Positions 8,742 through 16,854 are shown, counted from the stretch's first letter. The stretch is 64,000 nucleotides of DNA from JAWPMT01 sp965215825 (GCA_965215825.1 CBDCEM010000002.1:1860001-1924000), one strand, 5' to 3'. Numbers and translations: made by a program. The notes: generated by a model from the letters alone, not told the origin.

Positions 8742-9536
8742 ATGAAAGTCACTGAGCTCAACATCTACCCAATCAAGTCAACTCGCCAGGTTAAACTTGA
8801 AAAAACAACTGTTCTTCCAACAGGTCTTACACATGACCGGGAGTGGTTGTTAATTGATCAAAACAGGGAACTCATCACGGCCAGGACTTATCCCCGATTA
8901 CTTCAGGTTGAATCTATAGTCGAGAATGGCAAGTTGAAAATTACTACACCTCTTGAAAGCTTTACTTTCAAACCTGAGAAGGATGGAGAGCCAAGGACAT
9001 TCAAGTTTTTCAATGAGCAACTCGGTGGGAAATCCTATACTGAAGAGGCGAATCAATGGTTTTCTAATTATCTAGGTACTCCTTGTCAATTGATCCATCA
9101 AAGTGATGTGTATCGCCCCATGTTGGAGAAAAGAGGAGGTCAGGCAGGAGATCAGGTTAATTTCGGAGATGAAGGTCCTGTTTTAATGATTGGAGAGGGC
9201 TCTTTGGAAGACCTGAATAAGCGATTGGACCACCCGGTAACTATGGGACACTTCCGTCCCAATATTGTGATCAGGGGAACTGCTCCTTATGAAGAGGACA
9301 ACTGGAAACTCATCAGAATTGGTGATTGCGAATTTGAAGTGGCTCAAGTTTGCAGACGCTGTGTTTTTACTACTATTGACCCGCTAACACAGGAGAAAAA
9401 TAAAAAAGGTGAGCCCTTGAGAACCTTATCGGGATATCGCAAAGTACCGGATGGAGGGGTGGCATTTGGAGTTCACCTGATCCCGAGGAAACCAGGAGAA
9501 CTTCGTGTTGGAGAAGAGGTTACATTTGTTAGTTAG
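8742..9536 (+). CDS. MOSC-domain protein (YcbX/mARC-like)
   Basis: A 264-aa protein. An N-terminal MOSC beta-barrel (LNIYPIKSTRQVKLEKTTV, then GLTHDREWLLID) precedes the MOSC domain with RPNIVIRGTAPYEEDNW and VCRRCVFTTIDP. The second Cys of CRRC is the position that holds the molybdenum cofactor in mARC-type N-hydroxylamine reductases. A C-terminal ferredoxin domain, present in E. coli YcbX, is absent, so it would need a separate electron donor. ATG at 8742 is preferred over an upstream in-frame start at 8652 because homology begins there. Its stop overlaps the convergent SiaC gene by 4 bp. Confidence 0.85.
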   Translation: MKVTELNIYPIKSTRQVKLEKTTVLPTGLTHDREWLLIDQNRELITARTYPRLLQVESIVENGKLKITTPLESFTFKPEKDGEPRTFKFFNEQLGGKSYTEEANQWFSNYLGTPCQLIHQSDVYRPMLEKRGGQAGDQVNFGDEGPVLMIGEGSLEDLNKRLDHPVTMGHFRPNIVIRGTAPYEEDNWKLIRIGDCEFEVAQVCRRCVFTTIDPLTQEKNKKGEPLRTLSGYRKVPDGGVAFGVHLIPRKPGELRVGEEVTFVS

Positions 9537-9901
9537 TCCTCTAAGATTAGATAGTTAAATGTCAATTCAGAGATCTCCTCGAAATCTTCACCCATTTCAA
9601 TCATATCCAGGTCATCGTCTTCCGAATGCCAATTGACAGTTACCTCGGCACCTTGTTCCTTTTTCTCAACGAATAACTGGAAAAGTAGATTGAGACACCT
9701 GACCGTACTTGTATTGAAATAGATTAATTTGACATCAATACTGAAATTGGTTAAATCGACTGTTGCTCGAATAGTATCTAAAAGAGGCTGATAAAATACT
9801 ATACTATTTTCTGGAGAAGATTTGCCTTCGATTAATAATCTTCCATTTTTTGGGTCAAATTGAATGGTGGGGGTGGTTTTTGTTCCTTTCAGCTTAAGCA
9901 T
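9533..9901 (-). CDS. SiaC-type regulatory phosphoprotein (DUF1987)
   Basis: A 122-aa protein with the SiaC family pattern: an N-terminal TPTIQFDPKNGRLLIEG strand pair, SSPENSIVFYQPLLD, and the motif YFNTSTVRCL (residues 61-70). In Pseudomonas, SiaC is phosphorylated on a Thr in the matching NTS stretch by the kinase SiaB and dephosphorylated by the PP2C phosphatase SiaA; T64 or T66 would be the counterpart here. Last gene of the operon. ATG at 9901 is chosen over TTG at 9913, and leaves 12 bp after the BLUF stop. Likely the output protein of the pathway; its target is unknown. Confidence 0.88.
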   Translation of the reverse strand: MLKLKGTKTTPTIQFDPKNGRLLIEGKSSPENSIVFYQPLLDTIRATVDLTNFSIDVKLIYFNTSTVRCLNLLFQLFVEKKEQGAEVTVNWHSEDDDLDMIEMGEDFEEISELTFNYLILED

Positions 9902-9913
9902 ACTTATCAGCAA

Positions 9914-10387
9914 TTATCCAACATCAACGGATTTAGTTTGATGGTTTTGTTTCACATAAAACATCTTGACAAATTCAAGAGCTGGATGTTCACTTGCGGA
10001 TAGTTCCCATTGATCAATCTTGTTCAGGATATGAGCACCGGCTGAGATATACTTTTCCTCTGAAGAGTGAATATGATGAAATCCCATGGACCAGTTTTCG
10101 AAATTCCTTTTCGAAGCATAGCCTTCAATAACGATCATTACATCTTTATGTCTTTTATCCTCCAGGATTCTATTATATAAGGACATCACTTGTTCTTTTT
10201 CACCTTCTAAGACCTGAATGAACCTTTGATTCAGATAAAGTAGCATACCTGAAATATTCAGGTTCGCATTCTTGTCAGCACTTTTTTTCCAGAGAAGCTC
10301 AAGTTCATTCTGTGAGAATTCTCTCGTAGCATAGCTCACATAGAGCATGAAGTATTGAGAAGGTTGCGAACCTGATAGATTATTCAT
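9914..10387 (-). CDS. BLUF-domain blue-light photoreceptor
   Basis: A 157-aa protein, almost wholly one BLUF domain, which binds FAD and senses blue light. Aligning to the AppA numbering gives every key residue at the expected spacing: Y16 (AppA Y21), N40 (N45), Q58 (Q63, in FIQVLEG), W99 (W104) and M101 (M106). The GMLLY and Y.RIL.D.RH motifs are also present. A C-terminal extension of about 35 residues has no effector domain, so output must be by protein contact. The ATG shares one base with the stop of the 61-aa gene (TAATG), so translation is coupled. Its neighbours are SpoIIE, SiaC and roadblock genes. Confidence 0.93.
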   Translation of the reverse strand: MNNLSGSQPSQYFMLYVSYATREFSQNELELLWKKSADKNANLNISGMLLYLNQRFIQVLEGEKEQVMSLYNRILEDKRHKDVMIVIEGYASKRNFENWSMGFHHIHSSEEKYISAGAHILNKIDQWELSASEHPALEFVKMFYVKQNHQTKSVDVG

Positions 10388-10572
10388 TATTCAGAGATAG
10401 TCATCCAAAAAATTGACGGATCTTCCATGTCCCCTTCGATGTTGAACTGCTTACTTTGGGTCATTTGTTGAATTTCAACGTGACCCTCCACAGCGGCTAT
10501 AGAGGAAGGTTCATCCGTATTTATTTGGTAAATTTTGTCACTTCCTGATTCTCTCGATAAGGTGATTTTCAT
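10387..10572 (-). CDS. Small protein of the BLUF-SiaC operon (61 aa)
   Basis: A 61-aa acidic protein with no signal peptide or membrane segment. It begins MKITLSRESGSDKIYQINTD and ends PSIFWMTISE. Its alternation suggests a small beta-rich fold. It lies 60 bp after the phosphatase gene and its stop overlaps the BLUF start (TAATG), which argues that it is real and translated. I recognise no family. A guess is an adaptor between phosphatase and photoreceptor. Confidence 0.7.
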   Translation of the reverse strand: MKITLSRESGSDKIYQINTDEPSSIAAVEGHVEIQQMTQSKQFNIEGDMEDPSIFWMTISE

Positions 10573-10632
10573 GTTTTTTAACTTTTAGATAACATAAACA
10601 TGAGTTCCGCTTTCCAATCTGGTTCTTTGTGC

Positions 10633-11724
10633 TTAGACGGCAATTCCGATCATTGTGATATCATCGTACTGGATGTTGTCCCCTTTCCAGGCACTTAAGG
10701 CTTTTTGGTAATAATTGGAGTTGAATGACTCTTCGTTGGAGATCATCTCCTTCACACCTCGGTAACCTAATTTTTTATCATCCAGAGCATTAAACTGATC
10801 CGTAAGTCCATCAGTAAACCCATAGACTCCTTCCAGTTCATCCATAGGATAAACAATATCTTGAAGTCGCTCCAACTGGGAGGGTTGCATAATTTTCTTT
10901 GCTTTCAGGAGTTCCAGGCTGGAATTACTCTTTAAAAACGCCGATATTCCTGTTGAAGCAAACCTGAATTCGTTACTGCTATGGTTGAAACAAAACACGC
11001 CAAGTTCCGCTCCAATTCCGTAGTTAAACATATCCTGAGTGGTCTGATTATACTGCTCTAGCTGTCCACAGAAATGCTTGACGAAATCAGATACCTGATT
11101 GGGATCAAAAGCGACCAATGCCTGATTGAGTAACGAATTGCAAACCATAGATGTCATGGCTCCTTCAACACTATGTCCCGTACAATCAACCAGGGCCAGT
11201 AAGACACAATCTCCGACCTTTTGATACCAGTAAAAATCACCACCCACCAAATCTTGCTGTTGATGTACGACAAATACACCTTTGAAGCTTGATTGCATAT
11301 CAGAAAGCGAAGGGATGATCAATTGTTGAATGCGTTGGGCATCCATCATTTTCAACTCTGCGTCAGACTTAGTTGCAGGGCTGGTCGTAATTTCTTCTTC
11401 TGAACCTTGTGATGATTCCTGGAGGTAATTGAAACCCCTCAAGAAAGTCAGTAACATTGGCAGGCTTTCCTGCTGGTTTAGTATAACCAGAAATTGTGAA
11501 TCGTTTACCTGCTTAAAGATGAGGCCCGATTTGTCTCGAAGCTGGACCCTAAATTGGTCCATATCAAGATTAGTCTTACCCATCCAGTCAAACCAGTCCA
11601 CTATTTCAGGGGAAAGTTGCCTTTTATTAGAAGCGATATGATTTTCAAAATCGGTTCTTTCCAGAATTTCACAATATTCCAAATCTGGAAATTGATCCAA
11701 TATAAGTGAACTAATCTGATCCAT
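10633..11724 (-). CDS. SpoIIE/PP2C-type protein serine phosphatase (SiaA/RsbU-like)
   Basis: A 363-aa cytoplasmic protein. Residues 1-125 are an unassigned sensor-like region. A helical linker (KMMDAQRIQQLIIPS, 125-139) leads into the PP2C/SpoIIE phosphatase. Metal-binding acids are visible: D163 in VGGDFYW, D180 in LVDCTGHS, D305 in FTDG and D354/D355 in YDDITMIG. Enzymes of this type dephosphorylate anti-sigma antagonists or SiaC proteins; the SiaC gene three genes downstream is the obvious substrate. Unlike Pseudomonas SiaA it has no membrane or HAMP region. It starts 2 bp after the second roadblock-like gene. Confidence 0.92.
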   Translation of the reverse strand: MDQISSLILDQFPDLEYCEILERTDFENHIASNKRQLSPEIVDWFDWMGKTNLDMDQFRVQLRDKSGLIFKQVNDSQFLVILNQQESLPMLLTFLRGFNYLQESSQGSEEEITTSPATKSDAELKMMDAQRIQQLIIPSLSDMQSSFKGVFVVHQQQDLVGGDFYWYQKVGDCVLLALVDCTGHSVEGAMTSMVCNSLLNQALVAFDPNQVSDFVKHFCGQLEQYNQTTQDMFNYGIGAELGVFCFNHSSNEFRFASTGISAFLKSNSSLELLKAKKIMQPSQLERLQDIVYPMDELEGVYGFTDGLTDQFNALDDKKLGYRGVKEMISNEESFNSNYYQKALSAWKGDNIQYDDITMIGIAV

Positions 11725-11726
11725 GT

Positions 11727-12050
11727 TTAGGTGACTAACGTCTTGATTAAGTGACTCAAAAATTTCCTTGTTTTGACTTCAAGGATGACGATGTTGATTT
11801 CCTTGGTGGTATTCAATTGAAAGATCAATAAATGACCTTTATGGAAATGACCGAAGAAACGATTGCCATTGGATTCAAGGTGAAAGAATTCACTGCTTGA
11901 AGCTAAGTCTTCTTGGCAAAGCTCCAGGGCAAATGCCCAGGTTCCAATGTGCTCATCAGAATAGAGACATGCCTGGTCTTGGATGCTGTAGAGCCCAATC
12001 GCCTCAACAACATCCATTTCCTGACGGAACAAGGAAAACTCCTCTTTCAC
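11727..12050 (-). CDS. Divergent roadblock/LC7-like protein
   Basis: A 107-aa protein whose strand and helix pattern follows the roadblock/LC7 (MglB-like) fold: a first strand AIGLYSIQDQACLYSD, a helix FALELCQEDLASSSE, then hairpins RFFGHFHKGHLLIFQL and INIVILEVKTRKF with a final helix. Sequence match to the family is weak, so this is a fold-level guess. It sits 18 bp after a clearer roadblock gene and 2 bp before the phosphatase, and the pair could form a heterodimer. Confidence 0.6.
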   Translation of the reverse strand: MKEEFSLFRQEMDVVEAIGLYSIQDQACLYSDEHIGTWAFALELCQEDLASSSEFFHLESNGNRFFGHFHKGHLLIFQLNTTKEINIVILEVKTRKFLSHLIKTLVT

Positions 12051-12068
12051 GATAACTCAAAATTTCTT

Positions 12069-12446
12069 TTAAAGTGATTTCTGAATGCTCTCTGCTCCCT
12101 TCTTGACGATATTTCTAAGGATTGCCAGATTGGCTTTCTTTTTATCAGCTGCCAGATAAATCATATGGCTGGCTCCTTGGGTCACATTAATAAGGTGAAA
12201 TTGGGAGTCTAGTGTAATGAGAATGTCGTCAATCGACTCACTTAATCCTAAGGCATCAATTGCTTTCAGTTTTGCTTTTACAACTTCCACATTGTAAGCA
12301 CTTGCTATATCAGGATCAAGGCTACCATCGGAGAAGTGACCAAGGGTCATGCCGGATTCAATTTCTACAACAGATACAGCGTGAATACCATCTGCTTGAT
12401 CTTTTACTCCGTTTATAAACGAAGATATAGGGTTGACTTTTGCCAT
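12069..12446 (-). CDS. Roadblock/LC7-domain protein
   Basis: A 125-aa protein with the roadblock/LC7 pattern: ISSFINGVKDQADGIHAVSVVEIESGMTLG at the N-terminus, central helix, ILITLDSQFHLINV and a strand-helix end with NLAILRNIVKKG. Such proteins dimerise and commonly regulate Ras-like GTPases (MglB with MglA). No GTPase gene is near. First gene of the six-gene operon. Read from 12446, the upstream region is AT-rich, but I do not see a clean promoter box. Confidence 0.8.
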   Translation of the reverse strand: MAKVNPISSFINGVKDQADGIHAVSVVEIESGMTLGHFSDGSLDPDIASAYNVEVVKAKLKAIDALGLSESIDDILITLDSQFHLINVTQGASHMIYLAADKKKANLAILRNIVKKGAESIQKSL

Positions 12447-12757
12447 GTTAAAATAATGGTTGAGTGGTGAAAAATAAAATCTAAAAAAAAGAAAAGAGAG
12501 TATGAATCTTACGCTGATGGTACTTAATTATGACCTTAAGAGGTGATCTTAAAGTCCGGGCGGTGCTAGGTTCGAAATAGCTTTGTGAATTTAGTCAGCA
12601 GCACGACTAATCTATATTTTATTCGCTAAACGCACTTAAAATGACGATGAGCAGGCAGAAATGGTACGTGAGTATTGAAACAATTTCAGTTACAATTCCG
12701 TTGTGGCCGGTCGTAATGAACTAGGTGGAAATGTGGTTTTCTTGAATAGATAAAAGA

Positions 12758-12856
12758 ATGAAAATCCTTAATAATGTGCGATTTCCGGAACTAGAAGTAC
12801 CGTATTACAACCAGGGATATTCTAGTATCGACTTACAATTTGCTGTTCTGTTTTGA
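12758..12856 (+). CDS. Possible 32-aa ORF or gene remnant
   Basis: ATG with an A-rich leader. The product is MKILNNVRFPELEVPYYNQG and a tail ending QFAVLF. The C-terminal hydrophobic residues ending in Phe resemble the last strand of an outer-membrane barrel, so this may be the surviving end of a lost gene. Only 9 bp separate the stop from the terminator hairpin. Low confidence. Confidence 0.25.
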   Translation: MKILNNVRFPELEVPYYNQGYSSIDLQFAVLF

Positions 12857-12865
12857 GAGAAATAT

Positions 12866-12897
12866 GAGGCCAGGGTATTCCTGGCCTCTTTAGATTT
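12866..12897. terminator. Strong hairpin terminator
   Basis: GAGGCCAGG and CCTGGCCTC form a 9-bp perfect stem with a 5-nt loop, followed on the plus strand by a T-rich run. The T-run fits a plus-strand transcript best, but the stem also ends the minus-strand ferredoxin operon (stop at 12900). Confidence 0.7.
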
Positions 12898-12899
12898 TT

Positions 12900-14474
12900 T
12901 TAAGCTTCTACTTTGATACCTTCGTTTCCAATGATCAAAGGTGGAGCCTCCATACGAGAAGCACTATCATTAGCACCATTTTCTAATTTCAAAACACCTC
13001 GTGGGCAGACAGCTGCACAGACGCCACAGCCTACGCATGAGGATCGAACTATATTTTGACCTCTTTGTGCATACCAACGTACATCGATACCTTGCTCACA
13101 GTAGGTAGAGCAATTACCGCAAGAAATACATTGACCACCATTAGTCGTGATACGGAAGCGAGATTTGAATTTCTGAACCAAGCCCATGTAAGCAGCCAAA
13201 GGACAGCCAAATCGACACCATACGCGATTGCCCATTACCGGATAAAACCCGGTACCTATAACACCCGAAAATACGGAGCCAATCAAAAAGCCATAATATT
13301 CTCGAACTTTGAAGGAATCCACACCAATAAAATTGCTCGATCCAGAGAAGTAGGTGTACAATACCCCCACGGTCATGATCACGGCAAATACCATAACGCC
13401 ATGGATTAACCAACGTTCGATTTTCCAGGCTTTCAGGCTTTTGTCTGAGTGCTGTCGGTAGGGGTCTCCCAGCGTTTCAGCCAGCCCACCGCAACCACAT
13501 ACCCAGGAACAATACCATCTTTTGCCAAAGAAATACACGAAAACAGGGATGATAATCGCTGTAAGGGCAATACCCCACCCTAACATGAACATGCCAATAT
13601 TTCCTGAGGCCATGAGACTGTTGATATTCCATTCGAAGAAGAAATCATAATCAAGCGGCCATGCATTTTTGAAGTCCATATAGGGCATATTGAATCGTAC
13701 CAACAATTCAGGAATCAAAAAGGCAAACCCCAACTGGAAGAACAAGACCGAAGTAGTACGTACCATTTGGTACATGTTGTGTCTGTACTTGATGTACATC
13801 CGAATTCCCATGACCAGCATCACCGAAGTGTACATGGTGCCGTAGAGGAACCATTGACTTGCAGGATTCCCACTCAAGGCCATGCTCAATGGATCAACAG
13901 GATAGATCCAACTGGTAATAAATGCAGGATAGAAATAGAGTAAAATGTAAAAGCTAACAAGCCACCCGAAAACAATATAAGCAACCCAACCTCGGTTAGT
14001 TATCGGATTTTGATAGATCTGATTGTTTTTGATGCCTGGTTTTCCCAGCAGAACTACGTCAGGAATGATGAACATGAGCCCTCCAATGATGGCCAGGCCG
14101 AATGTCAGGAAGAGAAACAATAGTTTGTTTTCAGCAATGGGGCCCTTACCTGATGATTTCATCAATTGAGGGGCAACATCCTTGTACGGCTTATCCCAAA
14201 ATACCTTGTCCCACTCTTCGTTGGCCTTATGGACATCATTTGCGACGGTTAGTGTTGAGGCGATTGCTTTGGCGAAACCAACAGCACTCATTTCCTTACC
14301 AATCACATTGTCCTTCATACCCTGAAGCAACAGGTCACTTTTCAGACCCTTGGACTCAGCATAACTGTCGAAAGTGGCCTGGTCGAGGTTATAAGTACCA
14401 ATTAGTGGCGAAATGGTAAAAATGGCTATCCCTAGTACCAGGACAGCTAACCCAATGGATTTGATCGTTTTCAT
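12900..14474 (-). CDS. Membrane-bound polyferredoxin (NapH/CcoG-like 4Fe-4S protein)
   Basis: A 524-aa integral membrane protein. It has an N-terminal anchor (about 6-28), a soluble loop, then several helices between 115 and 430. Cys motifs in the membrane part (CSWVCGCGG, WCRFGCP) resemble NapH/NosR/CcoG proteins. Two classic 4Fe-4S clusters follow near the C-terminus: CISCGNCSTYC and CVGCGVCAAVCP. The product should pass electrons across or along the membrane. It is 16 bp downstream of an FAD-dependent reductase gene, so the two probably form one redox pair. The electron acceptor is not encoded here. Confidence 0.85.
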   Translation of the reverse strand: MKTIKSIGLAVLVLGIAIFTISPLIGTYNLDQATFDSYAESKGLKSDLLLQGMKDNVIGKEMSAVGFAKAIASTLTVANDVHKANEEWDKVFWDKPYKDVAPQLMKSSGKGPIAENKLLFLFLTFGLAIIGGLMFIIPDVVLLGKPGIKNNQIYQNPITNRGWVAYIVFGWLVSFYILLYFYPAFITSWIYPVDPLSMALSGNPASQWFLYGTMYTSVMLVMGIRMYIKYRHNMYQMVRTTSVLFFQLGFAFLIPELLVRFNMPYMDFKNAWPLDYDFFFEWNINSLMASGNIGMFMLGWGIALTAIIIPVFVYFFGKRWYCSWVCGCGGLAETLGDPYRQHSDKSLKAWKIERWLIHGVMVFAVIMTVGVLYTYFSGSSNFIGVDSFKVREYYGFLIGSVFSGVIGTGFYPVMGNRVWCRFGCPLAAYMGLVQKFKSRFRITTNGGQCISCGNCSTYCEQGIDVRWYAQRGQNIVRSSCVGCGVCAAVCPRGVLKLENGANDSASRMEAPPLIIGNEGIKVEA

Positions 14475-14490
14475 TTTCTTTTATATGTCT

Positions 14491-15825
14491 TTATGAGGCG
14501 TAGGACAGGATCCTTTTCCAACTTTTTGATTTCGGTTTCACAGAAGTATTGTTCTCCTGATTGAACTGATCGATGATTTCTTGTTCGTGCACTTTATAGA
14601 ACTCCGGATCATAATTCGCATCTTTCAGGTGCTCCAGTACATATTCGATGCTTTTTTCGTCCTGCATCCATTTATTGAATGAGTGATGTCGGAGGCGAAT
14701 ACCGAAGGTATTTACTCCCAGGAATTTACGGCTGGACTTATCATAGACGAAGTGCATGCATTTTCTGCCAGACTCGTGTTCCCAGTAGAACTCCTGCTCA
14801 TTTTCTTTGGACTGTGCCCATACGTGACCATAAGTTTGATATTCAATATCGAAAAACTTCGCTGAATTGAACCAATACCCAGGATCATAGGCTGTTTTTT
14901 CTCCAGTCAGGGTCTTAGCAAGGCTTTCTCCCATCATGCGACCGGTGTACCACACCGCTTCTATGGGTCTTCTGTTGGTGATAGGAGTTCGTCTTTGTGC
15001 ACAATCACCTGCCGCATAAACGTCTGATATGTTGGTTTCCAGATACTCATTGACCATGATACCTCGTTCTGTTTCCAGGTCTGTGTCCTTGAGGAAGTCA
15101 ATGTTTGGAGACACGCCAACTGTTAGCCCGACAAACTGACATTCGATCGTTTCTCCTGTATTTGTAACGATTGCTTTCACCCGACCATTTCCATCATCCT
15201 GGATTTCCTTGAGTTCTGTGGCCAGTCTGAGGTCAATATGATTTTCCTGAATATGACGGTCAATCAATTTTGCTTCCTGATTTGGAATGGCAGCATTCCA
15301 GAAATGCTCTTCCCGGACAAGGTACGTAACCGGAATACTTCTTGAATGCAGCATTTCAGCCATTTCAATTCCGATCAGCCCACCACCAATCACGACTGCA
15401 TGTTTGATGTTTTGGGTATTTTTCTCCATCAATTCAAGGTCCTGCATGCTGTACAGTCCCTGAACACCTTCCAGGTCTTGTCCCGGCCATCCGAACTTAT
15501 TGGATTTCGATCCGGTAGCCAGCACAAGCTTGTCATAGCTCAATTTTTCGCCATTGTCGAATTCCAGCGCCTTACCTTTAAAATCAACAGTTTTCACCCA
15601 TGCACGCTTCAATTCAATTCGATTTTTCTCCCAAAACCAATCCTCATAAGGTTTGGTGTTTTCGTATTTCATGTGGCCCATATAGATATACATGAGCGCT
15701 GTTCTAGAGAAAAAGTGATCTGTTTCGCCGGAGACAATGGTGATTTTATCATCACCGCGTTTGCGAATATGCCTGGCGGTGGTCACACCCGCAATGCCAT
15801 TACCGACAATTACTATATGCTGCAT
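14491..15825 (-). CDS. FAD-dependent pyridine-nucleotide reductase
   Basis: A 444-aa cytoplasmic flavoprotein. The FAD-binding Rossmann fold is at the very N-terminus (IVGNGIAGVTTARHI), an NAD(P)-binding fold begins near residue 145 (VVIGGGLIGIEMAEML), and the second FAD motif is VYAAGDCAQRR. There is no redox-active Cys pair of the disulfide reductase type, so it belongs with the nitrite-reductase-subunit and ferredoxin-reductase-like group. Operon partner of the polyferredoxin downstream; it would take electrons from NAD(P)H and hand them to the membrane clusters, or the reverse. A Crp/Fnr-type site lies 77 bp upstream. Confidence 0.85.
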   Translation of the reverse strand: MQHIVIVGNGIAGVTTARHIRKRGDDKITIVSGETDHFFSRTALMYIYMGHMKYENTKPYEDWFWEKNRIELKRAWVKTVDFKGKALEFDNGEKLSYDKLVLATGSKSNKFGWPGQDLEGVQGLYSMQDLELMEKNTQNIKHAVVIGGGLIGIEMAEMLHSRSIPVTYLVREEHFWNAAIPNQEAKLIDRHIQENHIDLRLATELKEIQDDGNGRVKAIVTNTGETIECQFVGLTVGVSPNIDFLKDTDLETERGIMVNEYLETNISDVYAAGDCAQRRTPITNRRPIEAVWYTGRMMGESLAKTLTGEKTAYDPGYWFNSAKFFDIEYQTYGHVWAQSKENEQEFYWEHESGRKCMHFVYDKSSRKFLGVNTFGIRLRHHSFNKWMQDEKSIEYVLEHLKDANYDPEFYKVHEQEIIDQFNQENNTSVKPKSKSWKRILSYAS

Positions 15826-15901
15826 AAAAGGATGATTAGTTAGGTAAAGTAAGTGAGTGATCGCTGTGTCAGTTTCAAGATAGAAAGATAAGCCTAGTTT
15901 A

Positions 15902-15917
15902 TGTCACTTCTTTGACA
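15902..15917. promoter_or_regulatory. Crp/Fnr-type operator TGTCA-N6-TGACA
   Basis: A perfect 5-bp inverted repeat with a 6-bp spacer, extended outwards by TT/AA. This is the geometry of Crp/Fnr/HcpR sites. It lies 77 bp upstream of the flavoprotein start and 78 bp upstream of the divergent DUF547 gene, so it could serve either. The controlling regulator is unknown. Confidence 0.5.
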
Positions 15918-15994
15918 CAATAAACCTTACGTCCTACCGGAGACGAACTTCCACTGTGCCAAATCGTATCTTTCATTAATCGAATATTAAAATA

Positions 15995-16687
15995 ATGAAA
16001 AATATACTCTCCTTAATTATATTATTAGGTGCTATTGGGGCATCGGCCCAAACTCAGTTTTTCAATAAAGCGGATTCATTCTTTAAGGCGTTCGTGGATG
16101 AAAATGGTGGGGTCGCTTATGAAAAGGTTAAGGAGAACCCTGCACAACTAGAGGAATTGGTGACCTTGATTGATCAGGCAGACTTTTCATCCTTTGATGC
16201 CCAAGCACAAAAGGCTTTCATGATCAATACCTATAATGTATGGGTGATTGAGCAAGTCGTGAGTTTGCTGCCTTTGAAGAGTCCCTTGGACAATCCAAAA
16301 TTTTTTAATGGGATTGAACACTCGCTGGGAGGCAAGTCTTATACGCTGGATGGGTTGGAAAAAGGGAAGTTATATGTGGAACATCCTGATTCCAGGTTAC
16401 ATTTTGTGTTGGTATGTGCGGCGAAAAGCTGTCCCCCATTGGCTAATTACGCCTGGTTTCCAGAAGGCTTAGAAGAAAATTTAGAAAAACGTACAACTGA
16501 AGTATTGAACTTGGATTGGTTTATTCGGGTTGATAAGAAAGTAGGCGCATCTCAAATATTTAGCTGGTATAAAAAAGATTTTGAGAAAGACGGCAAACTT
16601 ATTGACTACATCGCCCGGTATAGAGAAGGTATAGAAGGAAAGAAAGTCACGTTCTATGAATATGACTGGAAATTGAATAGACAATGA
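15995..16687 (+). CDS. Secreted DUF547 protein
   Basis: A 230-aa protein with a cleavable signal peptide (MKNILSLIILLGAIGASAQ). It shows the DUF547 core: AFMINTYNVWVIEQV near residue 75, SLGGKSYTLDGLE, then LVCAAKSCPPLANYAW, ending FYEYDWKLN. The fold is thought to be papain-like (Cys in AAKSCPP), but no activity is established. Divergent from the flavoprotein operon, with a terminator 62 bp downstream. Confidence 0.88.
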   Translation: MKNILSLIILLGAIGASAQTQFFNKADSFFKAFVDENGGVAYEKVKENPAQLEELVTLIDQADFSSFDAQAQKAFMINTYNVWVIEQVVSLLPLKSPLDNPKFFNGIEHSLGGKSYTLDGLEKGKLYVEHPDSRLHFVLVCAAKSCPPLANYAWFPEGLEENLEKRTTEVLNLDWFIRVDKKVGASQIFSWYKKDFEKDGKLIDYIARYREGIEGKKVTFYEYDWKLNRQ

Positions 16688-16748
16688 AAGAAATAAGGTG
16701 GGTTACTGTGATACGGTAGGTTAGGTTTGGTGTTTTCCACCTTAGGAG

Positions 16749-16775
16749 CCCCGCCGATTCAGGCGGGGTTTTTTT
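16749..16775 (+). terminator. Rho-independent terminator
   Basis: CCCCGCC and GGCGGGG pair around a 6-nt loop and are followed by seven T. It ends the DUF547 transcript. Confidence 0.9.
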
Positions 16776-16854
16776 GTGCGCTTGGCAGGGTGCGAATACT
16801 CGGAGGTGAGTTTTCTTTTCACTCTACTCGATCCGACTCTTGCACAGAGTTTGT

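Larger units (their letters stand above)
12447..12899. other. 453-bp intergenic region, possible gene remnant
   Basis: Lies between the start of the roadblock operon and the 3' end of the ferredoxin gene. It holds only short plus-strand frames: a 27-codon frame at 12641 and a 32-codon frame at 12758-12856 that ends just before a strong hairpin. The arrangement, short ORF pieces followed by a terminator with a plus-strand T-run, suggests the eroded 3' end of a plus-strand gene. Nothing else is seen. Confidence 0.35.
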
